5,071 nucleotides of DNA from Chitinophagaceae bacterium (GTDB lineage: Bacteria; Bacteroidota; Bacteroidia; Chitinophagales; Chitinophagaceae): assembly GCA_018061385.1 (NCBI GenBank), contig JAGOUF010000215.1:1-5071 (forward strand), given 5' to 3'. Shown piece by piece: positions 1-5,071 of this stretch (positions are counted from its first letter, which is position 1; every line of letters starts with the position of its first letter). The position numbers and the translations under genes are program-made. The notes beneath the pieces were generated by a model that saw only the letters and a list, made by a program, of their open reading frames with translations, made no database searches and had not been told where the DNA came from.

Positions 1-1372
1 AAGCAGCAGTAATCATATTACGTGTGTAGCTTAATTTCATTCTATTGCCAATGCCATAAGGGCCGCCACTCCAGCCTGTATTAATCATCCAAACGGTTAC
101 GTTTTCTTCTTTCATTTTCTTACCCAACATTTCTGCATATTGGCCAGGATGTAAGGGTAGGAATGGAGCTCCAAAACATGCACTAAATGTACTTTTGGGT
201 TCTGTAACGCCAGCTTCTGTACCTGCAACTTTTGCAGTATAACCACTTATAAATTGATACATTGCTTGACCCGGTGTTAACTTACTTATTGGGGGTAAAA
301 CTCCATAAGCATCGCAGGTTAAGAAGAAAATATTTTTTGGTAATCCACCAATGCTTGGTTCTTGTGCATTGCTAATAAAACTTAATGGATAACTAACTCT
401 TGTATTTTCTGTAATTGATTTATTGCTAAAGTCAATTTTATTGGTACCAGGATAAAAACCAATATTTTCTACTAAAGCTCCTGGCTTAATAGCATTGAAT
501 ATTTCGGGTTCTTTCTCTGCACTTAAATCAATTGTTTTTGCATAACAACCTCCTTCAAAATTAAACACACTGTTAGGGGTCCAACCATGTTCGTCATCTC
601 CAATTAATTTTCTATTTGGATCGGCACTTAAAGTTGTTTTTCCTGTACCACTTAAGCCAAAGAAAATTGCCACATCTCCATCGTTACCCATATTGGCACT
701 ACAGTGCATGCTCAATACATTGCTATTGTGTGGTAAAATGTAATTTAGAATGGTAAAAATTCCTTTCTTTATTTCTCCTGTATAACCAGTTCCTCCAATT
801 AAAATTGTTTTCTCTGTAAACGATACAATTGCAAAATTGTGCTGACGAGTTCCGTCAACTGTAGGATCTGCCTTAAAACCTGGTGCTTGTATAATTTGCC
901 AATCTATCTTATAATTTTCTAACTCTTCATCTGTTGGGCGAAGAAACATATTGTAAGCAAATAAATTACTCCAAGGATTTTCGTTAATTACTCTAATGTT
1001 AATTCTATGCTCAGGGCTAGCACAAGCATATGCATCTCTTACCCAAATTTCATCTTGTTGACCTAAATAATTTAATACTTTTTTCTTTAGTTGTTGAAAG
1101 TATTTATCATCAATAGGAATATTAAAGTTGTTCCAATGAACTGTAGATTCTGTTAAATCGTCTTTTACTATAAACTTGTCTAAAGGACTGCGACCAGTAA
1201 ATTCACCAGTTTGAACACAGAGAGCTCCTGTATCGTTCAAAACACCTTGGCCTTTTGATACTGCTTGTGCTGTTAGTTCTTCTGGAGAAAGTTGATAATG
1301 TACATTTGTTGCTTCGGAGATGCCCATGCTGAGTAATTTCTCCACGGGAATAGAAATTGTAGGTAATGACAT
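1..1372 (-). CDS. pckA: Phosphoenolpyruvate carboxykinase (ATP), 3' end missing
   Basis: Catalyses the ATP-dependent conversion of oxaloacetate to phosphoenolpyruvate plus CO2, the entry step of gluconeogenesis, in the cytosol. The frame is open for 457 codons from the ATG at 1370-1372 to the left edge. The ATP-type family is usually about 530-540 residues, so roughly the last 75-80 are outside the window. Visible landmarks in order: TGRSP at 59-63 (Arg61, substrate-binding), GTRQHNF at 174-180, Tyr197 with Lys202/Lys203 of GEIKKG (metal and substrate contacts), His223 of MHCSANMG (metal ligand), the P-loop GLSGTGKTT at 239-247, LIGDDEHGW at 256-264 (kinase-2 Asp pair), and ENTR at 322-325 (active-site Arg). 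All key residues are present and no frameshift is visible. It has its own candidate promoter and is separated from the upstream peptidase gene by a terminator, so it is probably monocistronic at its 5' side. The GTP-dependent enzyme is a different family and does not fit. Confidence 0.97.
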   Translation of the reverse strand, partial: MSLPTISIPVEKLLSMGISEATNVHYQLSPEELTAQAVSKGQGVLNDTGALCVQTGEFTGRSPLDKFIVKDDLTESTVHWNNFNIPIDDKYFQQLKKKVLNYLGQQDEIWVRDAYACASPEHRINIRVINENPWSNLFAYNMFLRPTDEELENYKIDWQIIQAPGFKADPTVDGTRQHNFAIVSFTEKTILIGGTGYTGEIKKGIFTILNYILPHNSNVLSMHCSANMGNDGDVAIFFGLSGTGKTTLSADPNRKLIGDDEHGWTPNSVFNFEGGCYAKTIDLSAEKEPEIFNAIKPGALVENIGFYPGTNKIDFSNKSITENTRVSYPLSFISNAQEPSIGGLPKNIFFLTCDAYGVLPPISKLTPGQAMYQFISGYTAKVAGTEAGVTEPKSTFSACFGAPFLPLHPGQYAEMLGKKMKEENVTVWMINTGWSGGPYGIGNRMKLSYTRNMITAA

Positions 1373-1376
1373 AGTA

Positions 1377-1390
1377 AACAATCGTTTGTT
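1377..1390. promoter_or_regulatory. Imperfect palindrome in the pckA leader, possible operator
   Basis: The 14 bases AACAATCGTTTGTT form two-fold symmetry with 12 of 14 positions matching; only the T/T pair flanking the central CG breaks it. It lies between the candidate pckA promoter and the pckA ATG, roughly at the expected transcription start. That location suits a repressor site, and pckA is commonly under carbon-source control, but the sequence is short and AT-rich. No regulator can be named, and chance occurrence is quite possible. Confidence 0.25.
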
Positions 1391-1397
1391 AGTTTTG

Positions 1398-1425
1398 CAA
1401 AAATAAGGAGTTGTAACAATTCAAA
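1398..1425 (-). promoter_or_regulatory. Candidate Bacteroidota-type promoter for pckA
   Basis: Read on the minus strand there is a TATTTTTG box (1405 to 1398), matching the Bacteroidota -7 consensus TAnnTTTG. It is preceded by TTTG (1425 to 1422) as the -33 element. The spacer is 16 bases, slightly shorter than the usual 17-23, so the -33 element is the weak part of this call. The predicted start would fall near 1391, giving a leader of about 20 bases before the pckA ATG. No Shine-Dalgarno sequence is seen, which is normal for the phylum. Confidence 0.45.
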
Positions 1426-1500
1426 ACTTAGATTGTGTACTATTTACATATTTTTTTATTTATAAACATGTGTGCAAAAACTTGAGTGAATGATATACAT

Positions 1501-1538
1501 AAAAAAACAGCTATCTTAAATAGGAATAGCTGTTTTTT
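1501..1538 (-). terminator. Intrinsic terminator after the M42 peptidase gene
   Basis: A perfect 13-base inverted repeat (1502-1514 with 1526-1538) surrounds an 11-base loop. The core stem is ATAGCTG/CAGCTAT, flanked by six A and six T. On the minus strand the hairpin is followed by seven T (1507 to 1501) and begins 19 bases after the peptidase stop codon, exactly where the three-gene unit should end. The symmetric A/T flanks would also allow termination in the other direction, but no plus-strand gene ends here. Confidence 0.85.
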
Positions 1539-1557
1539 AAGACTAGTCAATTTAAAA

Positions 1558-2676
1558 CTATAAATAACTCAAATTTGTTTTTGGAGTTAGTGTTAGTAAG
1601 GTTTCGTACATTAATTGTATGGTTAATTCAATGTCTTTTTTATGCAACATTTCTACTGTTGTGTGCATATAACGCAAAGGAATTGAAATTAAAACACTTG
1701 GACATCCGTCGTTGGCATAAGCAAAACTATCGGTATCTGTTCCTGTACTTCTACTTACAGTACGCATTTGTAAAGGAATTTTTTTCTTCTCTGCCACATC
1801 TTCCACCAACTTTAATAACTTGTTGTGTACTGCTGGACCATAAGCAGGTGAAGGACCTTTGCCACAAGCCACATCTCCTTCAATAATTTTGTTAATCATT
1901 GGAGTTTGGGTATCGTGTGTTACATCTGTAATAATGGCAATATTTGGTTTAATTCTTCTAGCAATCATTTCTGCACCACGTAAACCAATTTCTTCTTGCA
2001 CAGCATTTACAACGTATAAGCCAAAAGGCAATTTTTTGTTGTTTTCTTTTAATAGTCTGGCAACTTCAGCAATCATAAAACCACCAATTCTATTGTCCAT
2101 TGCTCTGCCAATATAATAGCCATTTGCAAGCTCATCAAATCCATCTTGGTAGGTAACAACAGATCCAATATGAATACCCAATTCTTCTACTTCTTTTTTA
2201 TTTCTTGCACCACAATCTAAAAACAAATTCTCCACTTTTGGTTGTTGTTCTTTTTCTCCACCACCCATTCTTGTATGTATTGCAGGCCAACCAAATACAG
2301 CTTTTACAGCACCTTTTTTTCCATGAATTAATACACGCTGCGATGGGGCAATTTGATGATCTACACCACCATTTCTTTTTAAATAAATTAATCCTTCGTT
2401 GTTTATATAATTTACGAACCAACTTATTTCATCGGCATGAGCTTCAATTACAACTTTAAATGGAGCATCTGGATTTATTACACCAACAGCCGTGCCATAG
2501 GGATCGTGAAAAGTAGTATCAACATACGGTTTAATGTATTCTAACCAAATTTTTTGCCCACCACTTTCAAATCCAACTGGCGATGGATTGTTTAAATAAT
2601 TCTTTAAAAATTCAAATGATTGATTGGTAATAATTGATTTTTCTTTTGCTTTGGTAGCTTTTTTTGTTTTAGCCAT
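1558..2676 (-). CDS. M42 family metallo-aminopeptidase (FrvX/glutamyl aminopeptidase type)
   Basis: A 372-residue dinuclear metal aminopeptidase of MEROPS family M42, expected to be a cytosolic, oligomeric (TET-type) enzyme trimming short peptides. Relatives are sometimes misannotated as endoglucanases. The metal and catalytic set is complete: His80 and Asp82 in EAHADE, bridging Asp194 in GRAMDNRIG, Glu228/Glu229 in QEEIGLRGA (catalytic base and ligand), Asp251 in ITDVTHD, and His338 in MHTTVEM. The length is normal for the family. The start chosen is the ATG at 2674-2676. An in-frame GTG at 2715 would add 13 residues, but it lies inside the preceding gene and ATG is preferred. The protein opens with a Lys-rich stretch (about residues 2-13) before the family fold begins, with no signal peptide. 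It is last in the unit, 13 bases after the UbiA-like gene and followed by a terminator. Substrate preference (acidic, hydrophobic or basic N-termini) cannot be read from the sequence. Confidence 0.93.
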   Translation of the reverse strand: MAKTKKATKAKEKSIITNQSFEFLKNYLNNPSPVGFESGGQKIWLEYIKPYVDTTFHDPYGTAVGVINPDAPFKVVIEAHADEISWFVNYINNEGLIYLKRNGGVDHQIAPSQRVLIHGKKGAVKAVFGWPAIHTRMGGGEKEQQPKVENLFLDCGARNKKEVEELGIHIGSVVTYQDGFDELANGYYIGRAMDNRIGGFMIAEVARLLKENNKKLPFGLYVVNAVQEEIGLRGAEMIARRIKPNIAIITDVTHDTQTPMINKIIEGDVACGKGPSPAYGPAVHNKLLKLVEDVAEKKKIPLQMRTVSRSTGTDTDSFAYANDGCPSVLISIPLRYMHTTVEMLHKKDIELTIQLMYETLLTLTPKTNLSYL

Positions 2677-2689
2677 AATAACTATCTTT

Positions 2690-3610
2690 TTAAATGAGTA
2701 CAGCTGCAATTCCACAAATTGCTTTTACAATCATCAATCCATCTATAACAGATAAATAATAGATAATGCTTTTGCTTTTGCGTAAACTATAAGCTGTAAT
2801 TAATAATAAAATATAAGGAATACTATTAATAATAATGGTGCTTGTATGTGGCGTATTGGTTTGTAATTTGAACAATAAAAATGAAAAAATTCCCATTAAA
2901 ACCAATGGTATAATTACAAAAGAAATTGTTCTTTGAACACCCAATTGTACAGTGAAAGTTTTAATGTTTTCAATTTTATCGTTCTCATAATCTTTAATAT
3001 CAAACATGATACAAAGTGTAGAAATAAACATGAAATTTTTTAACCACAACCAACCCGATGGTAATGCAAAAAAATCTTGAACACTACCAATTTGTAATTG
3101 ATAAAAAATAATAGGATAAACCGATACAATGCCACTCCAAACAAAGCCAATAATAAAAGGTTTTAGCCAACCAATTCTTCTCAACTTTTTTATTTCGGGA
3201 AATGGCAATAAATTAAATGTATATGTTAATGCAACAATTGGAAACAGTAGCATTTGACCATACTTTATACTTGTTAGATTTAAGAATGAAGTATAATAAC
3301 GATATACAAAAAGTACAATATCTAAAAGAAGAATAAGTAGGATAATGAGCTGAGAAATTTTAAGTAAAGATTGGTTGTTTTTATACCAACTTACTCTTTC
3401 ATTATACTCTTGATTAGGGATTTCTTTTAAGTATAAAAAAGTATAATAATAAGTAGTACCTAAAAAAATAATGGTATAAAAATGAATACCATTTAACGCC
3501 AAACCATGTTGTACATTGGTTTCTATACTAAGAGCAACAGCACATAAGCCGGCAAAAAAATTGCCATAAAAAAAACTATTCCATATTTTTTTACTAGTTC
3601 TTACACTCAT
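2690..3610 (-). CDS. UbiA-like integral membrane protein with only the second Asp motif
   Basis: A 306-residue protein with about nine hydrophobic segments (roughly 11-30, 41-61, 84-103, 117-135, 150-170, 188-204, 228-247, 258-276, 283-305), the topology of UbiA-superfamily prenyltransferases. These transfer a prenyl chain to an aromatic or other acceptor in the membrane, as in quinone, heme and chlorophyll synthesis. The central segment YTFNLLPFPEIKKLRR (130-145), then LKPFIIGFVWSG (149-160), resembles the conserved UbiA loop and following helix. The second Asp-rich motif is present as DIKDYENDK (Asp204, Asp207, Asp211). The first motif (usually NDxxDxxxD, after the second helix) is not visible: that place reads TTYYYTFLYLKE (52-63). 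Family membership is therefore fairly secure but classical prenyltransferase activity is doubtful. Its ATG overlaps the TGA of the lipoprotein gene by 4 bases (ATGA), indicating translational coupling. No neighbour in the window belongs to quinone or carotenoid synthesis, so the substrate is unknown. Confidence 0.75.
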   Translation of the reverse strand: MSVRTSKKIWNSFFYGNFFAGLCAVALSIETNVQHGLALNGIHFYTIIFLGTTYYYTFLYLKEIPNQEYNERVSWYKNNQSLLKISQLIILLILLLDIVLFVYRYYTSFLNLTSIKYGQMLLFPIVALTYTFNLLPFPEIKKLRRIGWLKPFIIGFVWSGIVSVYPIIFYQLQIGSVQDFFALPSGWLWLKNFMFISTLCIMFDIKDYENDKIENIKTFTVQLGVQRTISFVIIPLVLMGIFSFLLFKLQTNTPHTSTIIINSIPYILLLITAYSLRKSKSIIYYLSVIDGLMIVKAICGIAAVLI

Positions 3611-4065
3611 CTTAAAACAACTATTGGAGAACTTACAACTGTATCGCTAACATTTTTTGCTTTATCTCTTAATACAAACTTAAATATAAGTGTATCAGGT
3701 TGCCTTCTTGGAGGAGTTCCTGAAGTTGGTGGATTGGTGGCAGAAATTAAATGGTTTTGATAGGTTAAATCAACATAAATATCTCCATTAAGTGTTTTGT
3801 CAAATTCTGGTACACCAAATTTTAATGAATCTCTAGTTGTTGCTGTCGTTTGTTGGTTAATTCGTACTTTATAAATAATTAAACTATCCAAATCGGCTTC
3901 TTTATCACCAAAAGTAAAACGTATTTGTGCATTGCCATTTACAGGAATCACATCTGGATTAAACGATTTTAACGTTAACGAGGGCCTAGTATTAGCACTA
4001 TCTTTGCTACAACTTACAAAAAATACAACACTTAAAAAACATATAGCTATTAGCACTTTACTCAT
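3607..4065 (-). CDS. Small predicted lipoprotein of unknown function
   Basis: A 152-residue secreted protein. Residues 1-18 form a type II signal peptide (Lys3, then a hydrophobic run), ending in the lipobox FVSC with Cys19 as the lipidated residue. The following Ser-Lys-Asp-Ser resembles tails seen on many Bacteroidota lipoproteins, some of which are surface-exposed. The mature part is probably all-beta: FTFGDKEADLDS (about 51-62) and VLRDKAKNVSDT (about 131-142) look like the Asp-containing turns of Ig-like or bacterial-surface beta domains, separated by a Pro-rich stretch (about 112-123). No enzyme motif is seen. The ATG at 4063-4065 is chosen because the only upstream extension begins at a TTG and would put residues before a clean signal peptide. 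It is the first gene of the unit, has a good promoter just upstream, and overlaps the next gene by 4 bases. Confidence 0.8.
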   Translation of the reverse strand: MSKVLIAICFLSVVFFVSCSKDSANTRPSLTLKSFNPDVIPVNGNAQIRFTFGDKEADLDSLIIYKVRINQQTTATTRDSLKFGVPEFDKTLNGDIYVDLTYQNHLISATNPPTSGTPPRRQPDTLIFKFVLRDKAKNVSDTVVSSPIVVLR

Positions 4066-4083
4066 ATAAAATAAGTTATAACA

Positions 4084-4116
4084 CAAATCTAATGGTTAAT
4101 CTGTGAATTTTACAAA
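4084..4116 (-). promoter_or_regulatory. Bacteroidota-type promoter for the lipoprotein/UbiA-like/M42 unit
   Basis: On the minus strand TTTG (4116 to 4113) is followed, after 21 bases, by TAGATTTG (4091 to 4084). This is a full match to the Bacteroidota -33/-7 consensus (TTTG, 17-23 bases, TAnnTTTG). The predicted start near 4077 leaves a leader of only about 12 bases before the lipoprotein ATG, without a Shine-Dalgarno motif. The -33 box ends 2 bases before the start codon of the divergent plus-strand gene. Confidence 0.7.
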
Positions 4117-4118
4117 GT

Positions 4119-5071
4119 ATGCAAGCCGAAACTGTAAACGAAATCTTTAATATTAACAACCTTGCCACATTTGATGCAACTTTAAGCAAGGTTTTTAGTT
4201 TTCAGTTAAACAATAATTTATTGTATGCACAATGGTGTAACAATATTCATCATCAGCAGAAAAACGATTTAACCGCAGCACAAATTCCTTTTTTACCCAT
4301 TTCTTTTTTTAAATCTCATGCCGTACAAACTACTCCATTTAATGCAGATATTGTTTTTGAAAGTAGTGGTACAACCAACACCATCAATAGTAAACATTTG
4401 GTTAAACAAGTTGATATATATGAACAAAGTTTTAATAATTGCTTTACGAATATGTATGGAAGTGTAGATAAATATTGCATCATTGGCTTGTTACCATCAT
4501 ACCTTGAAAGAAACAGTTCATCACTTGTTTATATGGTGAACCATTGGATACAAAAAAGTAAGTTTAAAGAAAGTGGTTTTTATTTAAATGAGTTTGCTCA
4601 ATTGGCTGATGTATTGCAATTGTTAGAGCAAAAAAAACAACCCACATTATTAATTGGAGTAACTTTTGGGTTGCTAGATTTTGTAGAACAATATTCTTTA
4701 TACTTAAAACATACAATTGTAATGGAAACAGGTGGAATGAAGGGTAGAAGAAAAGAAATGACTAGACAAGAAGTACATAGTGTGTTGAAAAAAGGATTTT
4801 CAGTAGAAAACATTCACAGTGAATATGGGATGACGGAATTGCTTTCTCAAGCTTATTCAACAGGAAATGGAAGGTTTGTTTGTCCACCGTGGATGAAAGT
4901 TTTGGTTAGGGCAGAAGATGACCCACTTCAGGTTTCAACAACAGGAAAGGGCATTTTGAATATAATTGATTTAGCTAATGTATATAGTTGTAGTTTTATT
5001 GCTACCGATGATGTTGGAATTGTTTACGAAGATGGTAGTTTTGAGGTGCAAGGAAGAGTTGACAATTGCGA
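4119..5071 (+). CDS. LuxE/PaaK-like acyl-protein synthetase or acyl transferase, 3' end missing
   Basis: A member of the adenylate-forming (ANL) superfamily, closest in look to the LuxE acyl-protein synthetase branch. Such proteins activate a carboxylic acid with ATP and pass the acyl group to a thiol or protein acceptor. The frame is open for 317 codons to the right edge. Visible motifs: FESSGTTN at 80-87 (the Ser/Thr/Gly phosphate-binding loop), METGGMKGRRKEM at 202-214, HSEYGMTE at 233-240 (adenine-binding YGxTE), FIATDDVG at 293-300 (ribose-binding Asp region) and FEVQGRVDN at 308-316 (hinge region). From the family pattern, where the protein ends soon after this GRxDN stretch, only about 10-15 residues are probably missing, so the large C-terminal domain of true PaaK-type ligases is likely absent. 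An in-frame TGA at 4104-4106 precedes the ATG at 4119, which therefore is the only reasonable start. No LuxC-type reductase, acyl carrier protein or other partner lies in the window; the substrate is unknown. Confidence 0.85.
   Translation, partial: MQAETVNEIFNINNLATFDATLSKVFSFQLNNNLLYAQWCNNIHHQQKNDLTAAQIPFLPISFFKSHAVQTTPFNADIVFESSGTTNTINSKHLVKQVDIYEQSFNNCFTNMYGSVDKYCIIGLLPSYLERNSSSLVYMVNHWIQKSKFKESGFYLNEFAQLADVLQLLEQKKQPTLLIGVTFGLLDFVEQYSLYLKHTIVMETGGMKGRRKEMTRQEVHSVLKKGFSVENIHSEYGMTELLSQAYSTGNGRFVCPPWMKVLVRAEDDPLQVSTTGKGILNIIDLANVYSCSFIATDDVGIVYEDGSFEVQGRVDNC

Noticed and set aside
1..1372. Possible frameshift or pseudogene in pckA
   Set aside because: I translated the whole stretch by hand. 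It is one uninterrupted frame of 457 codons with all key residues, and only the window edge truncates it.
1441..1500. Possible small RNA or second promoter in the AT-rich stretch upstream of pckA
   Set aside because: No correctly spaced TTTG/TAnnTTTG pair and no stable hairpin other than the terminator at 1501-1538 could be seen.
1575..2459. Open frames on the plus strand (1575-1886, 1859-2116, 2205-2459) and a minus-strand frame (2198-2422)
   Set aside because: All lie inside the M42 peptidase gene in other frames. Their translations show no family motif and have low-complexity, shadow-like composition, while the peptidase frame carries every catalytic residue.
2677..2715. Longer M42 start at a GTG (2713-2715)
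   Set aside because: It overlaps the end of the UbiA-like gene and adds 13 residues outside the family fold. The ATG at 2674-2676 gives a normal 13-base gap.
4066..4086. Longer lipoprotein start at a TTG (4084-4086)
   Set aside because: It would put seven extra residues before a clean signal peptide, and its TTG overlaps the -7 promoter box. The ATG at 4063-4065 fits better.
4598..4813. Minus-strand 71-residue open frame
   Set aside because: It lies antisense within the LuxE-like gene, whose motifs run straight through this stretch. The Cys/Ser/Asn-rich translation looks like a shadow.

Overview
The window looks like ordinary chromosomal DNA of a Bacteroidota bacterium, most likely a Chitinophagaceae-like member. 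The evidence is the strongly AT-rich sequence, starts without Shine-Dalgarno motifs, promoters of the Bacteroidota type (TTTG, about 20 bases, TAnnTTTG), a Bacteroidota-style lipoprotein signal (Cys-Ser-Lys-Asp), and the family membership of the genes. The genus assignment is inference; no search was run.

Layout from left to right. Positions 1-1372 (minus strand) hold most of an ATP-dependent phosphoenolpyruvate carboxykinase gene, pckA, whose 3' end lies beyond the left edge. A 185-base gap follows, with a candidate pckA promoter, a small palindrome in the pckA leader, and a hairpin terminator for the next gene. Positions 1558-4065 (minus strand) hold a tight three-gene unit, transcribed right to left: a small lipoprotein, a UbiA-like integral membrane protein, and an M42-family metallo-aminopeptidase. 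The first two genes overlap by 4 bases and the last two are 13 bases apart. A good promoter lies just upstream of the lipoprotein and the terminator lies just after the peptidase, so this reads as one transcription unit. From 4119 to the right edge, on the plus strand, is a LuxE/PaaK-like adenylating or acyl-transfer protein, nearly complete but cut by the window end.

How they work together: pckA belongs to gluconeogenesis and seems to be transcribed on its own. The three-gene unit has no obvious shared pathway: an envelope lipoprotein, a membrane protein of the prenyltransferase fold that lacks one of its two catalytic Asp motifs, and a cytosolic peptidase. The LuxE-like gene diverges from this unit across only 53 bases. 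No mobile element, CRISPR array, RNA gene or phage gene was seen. The most interesting points are the incomplete active site of the UbiA-like protein, the stand-alone LuxE-like enzyme, and the very compact divergent promoter region. I did not find a convincing novel multi-gene system.
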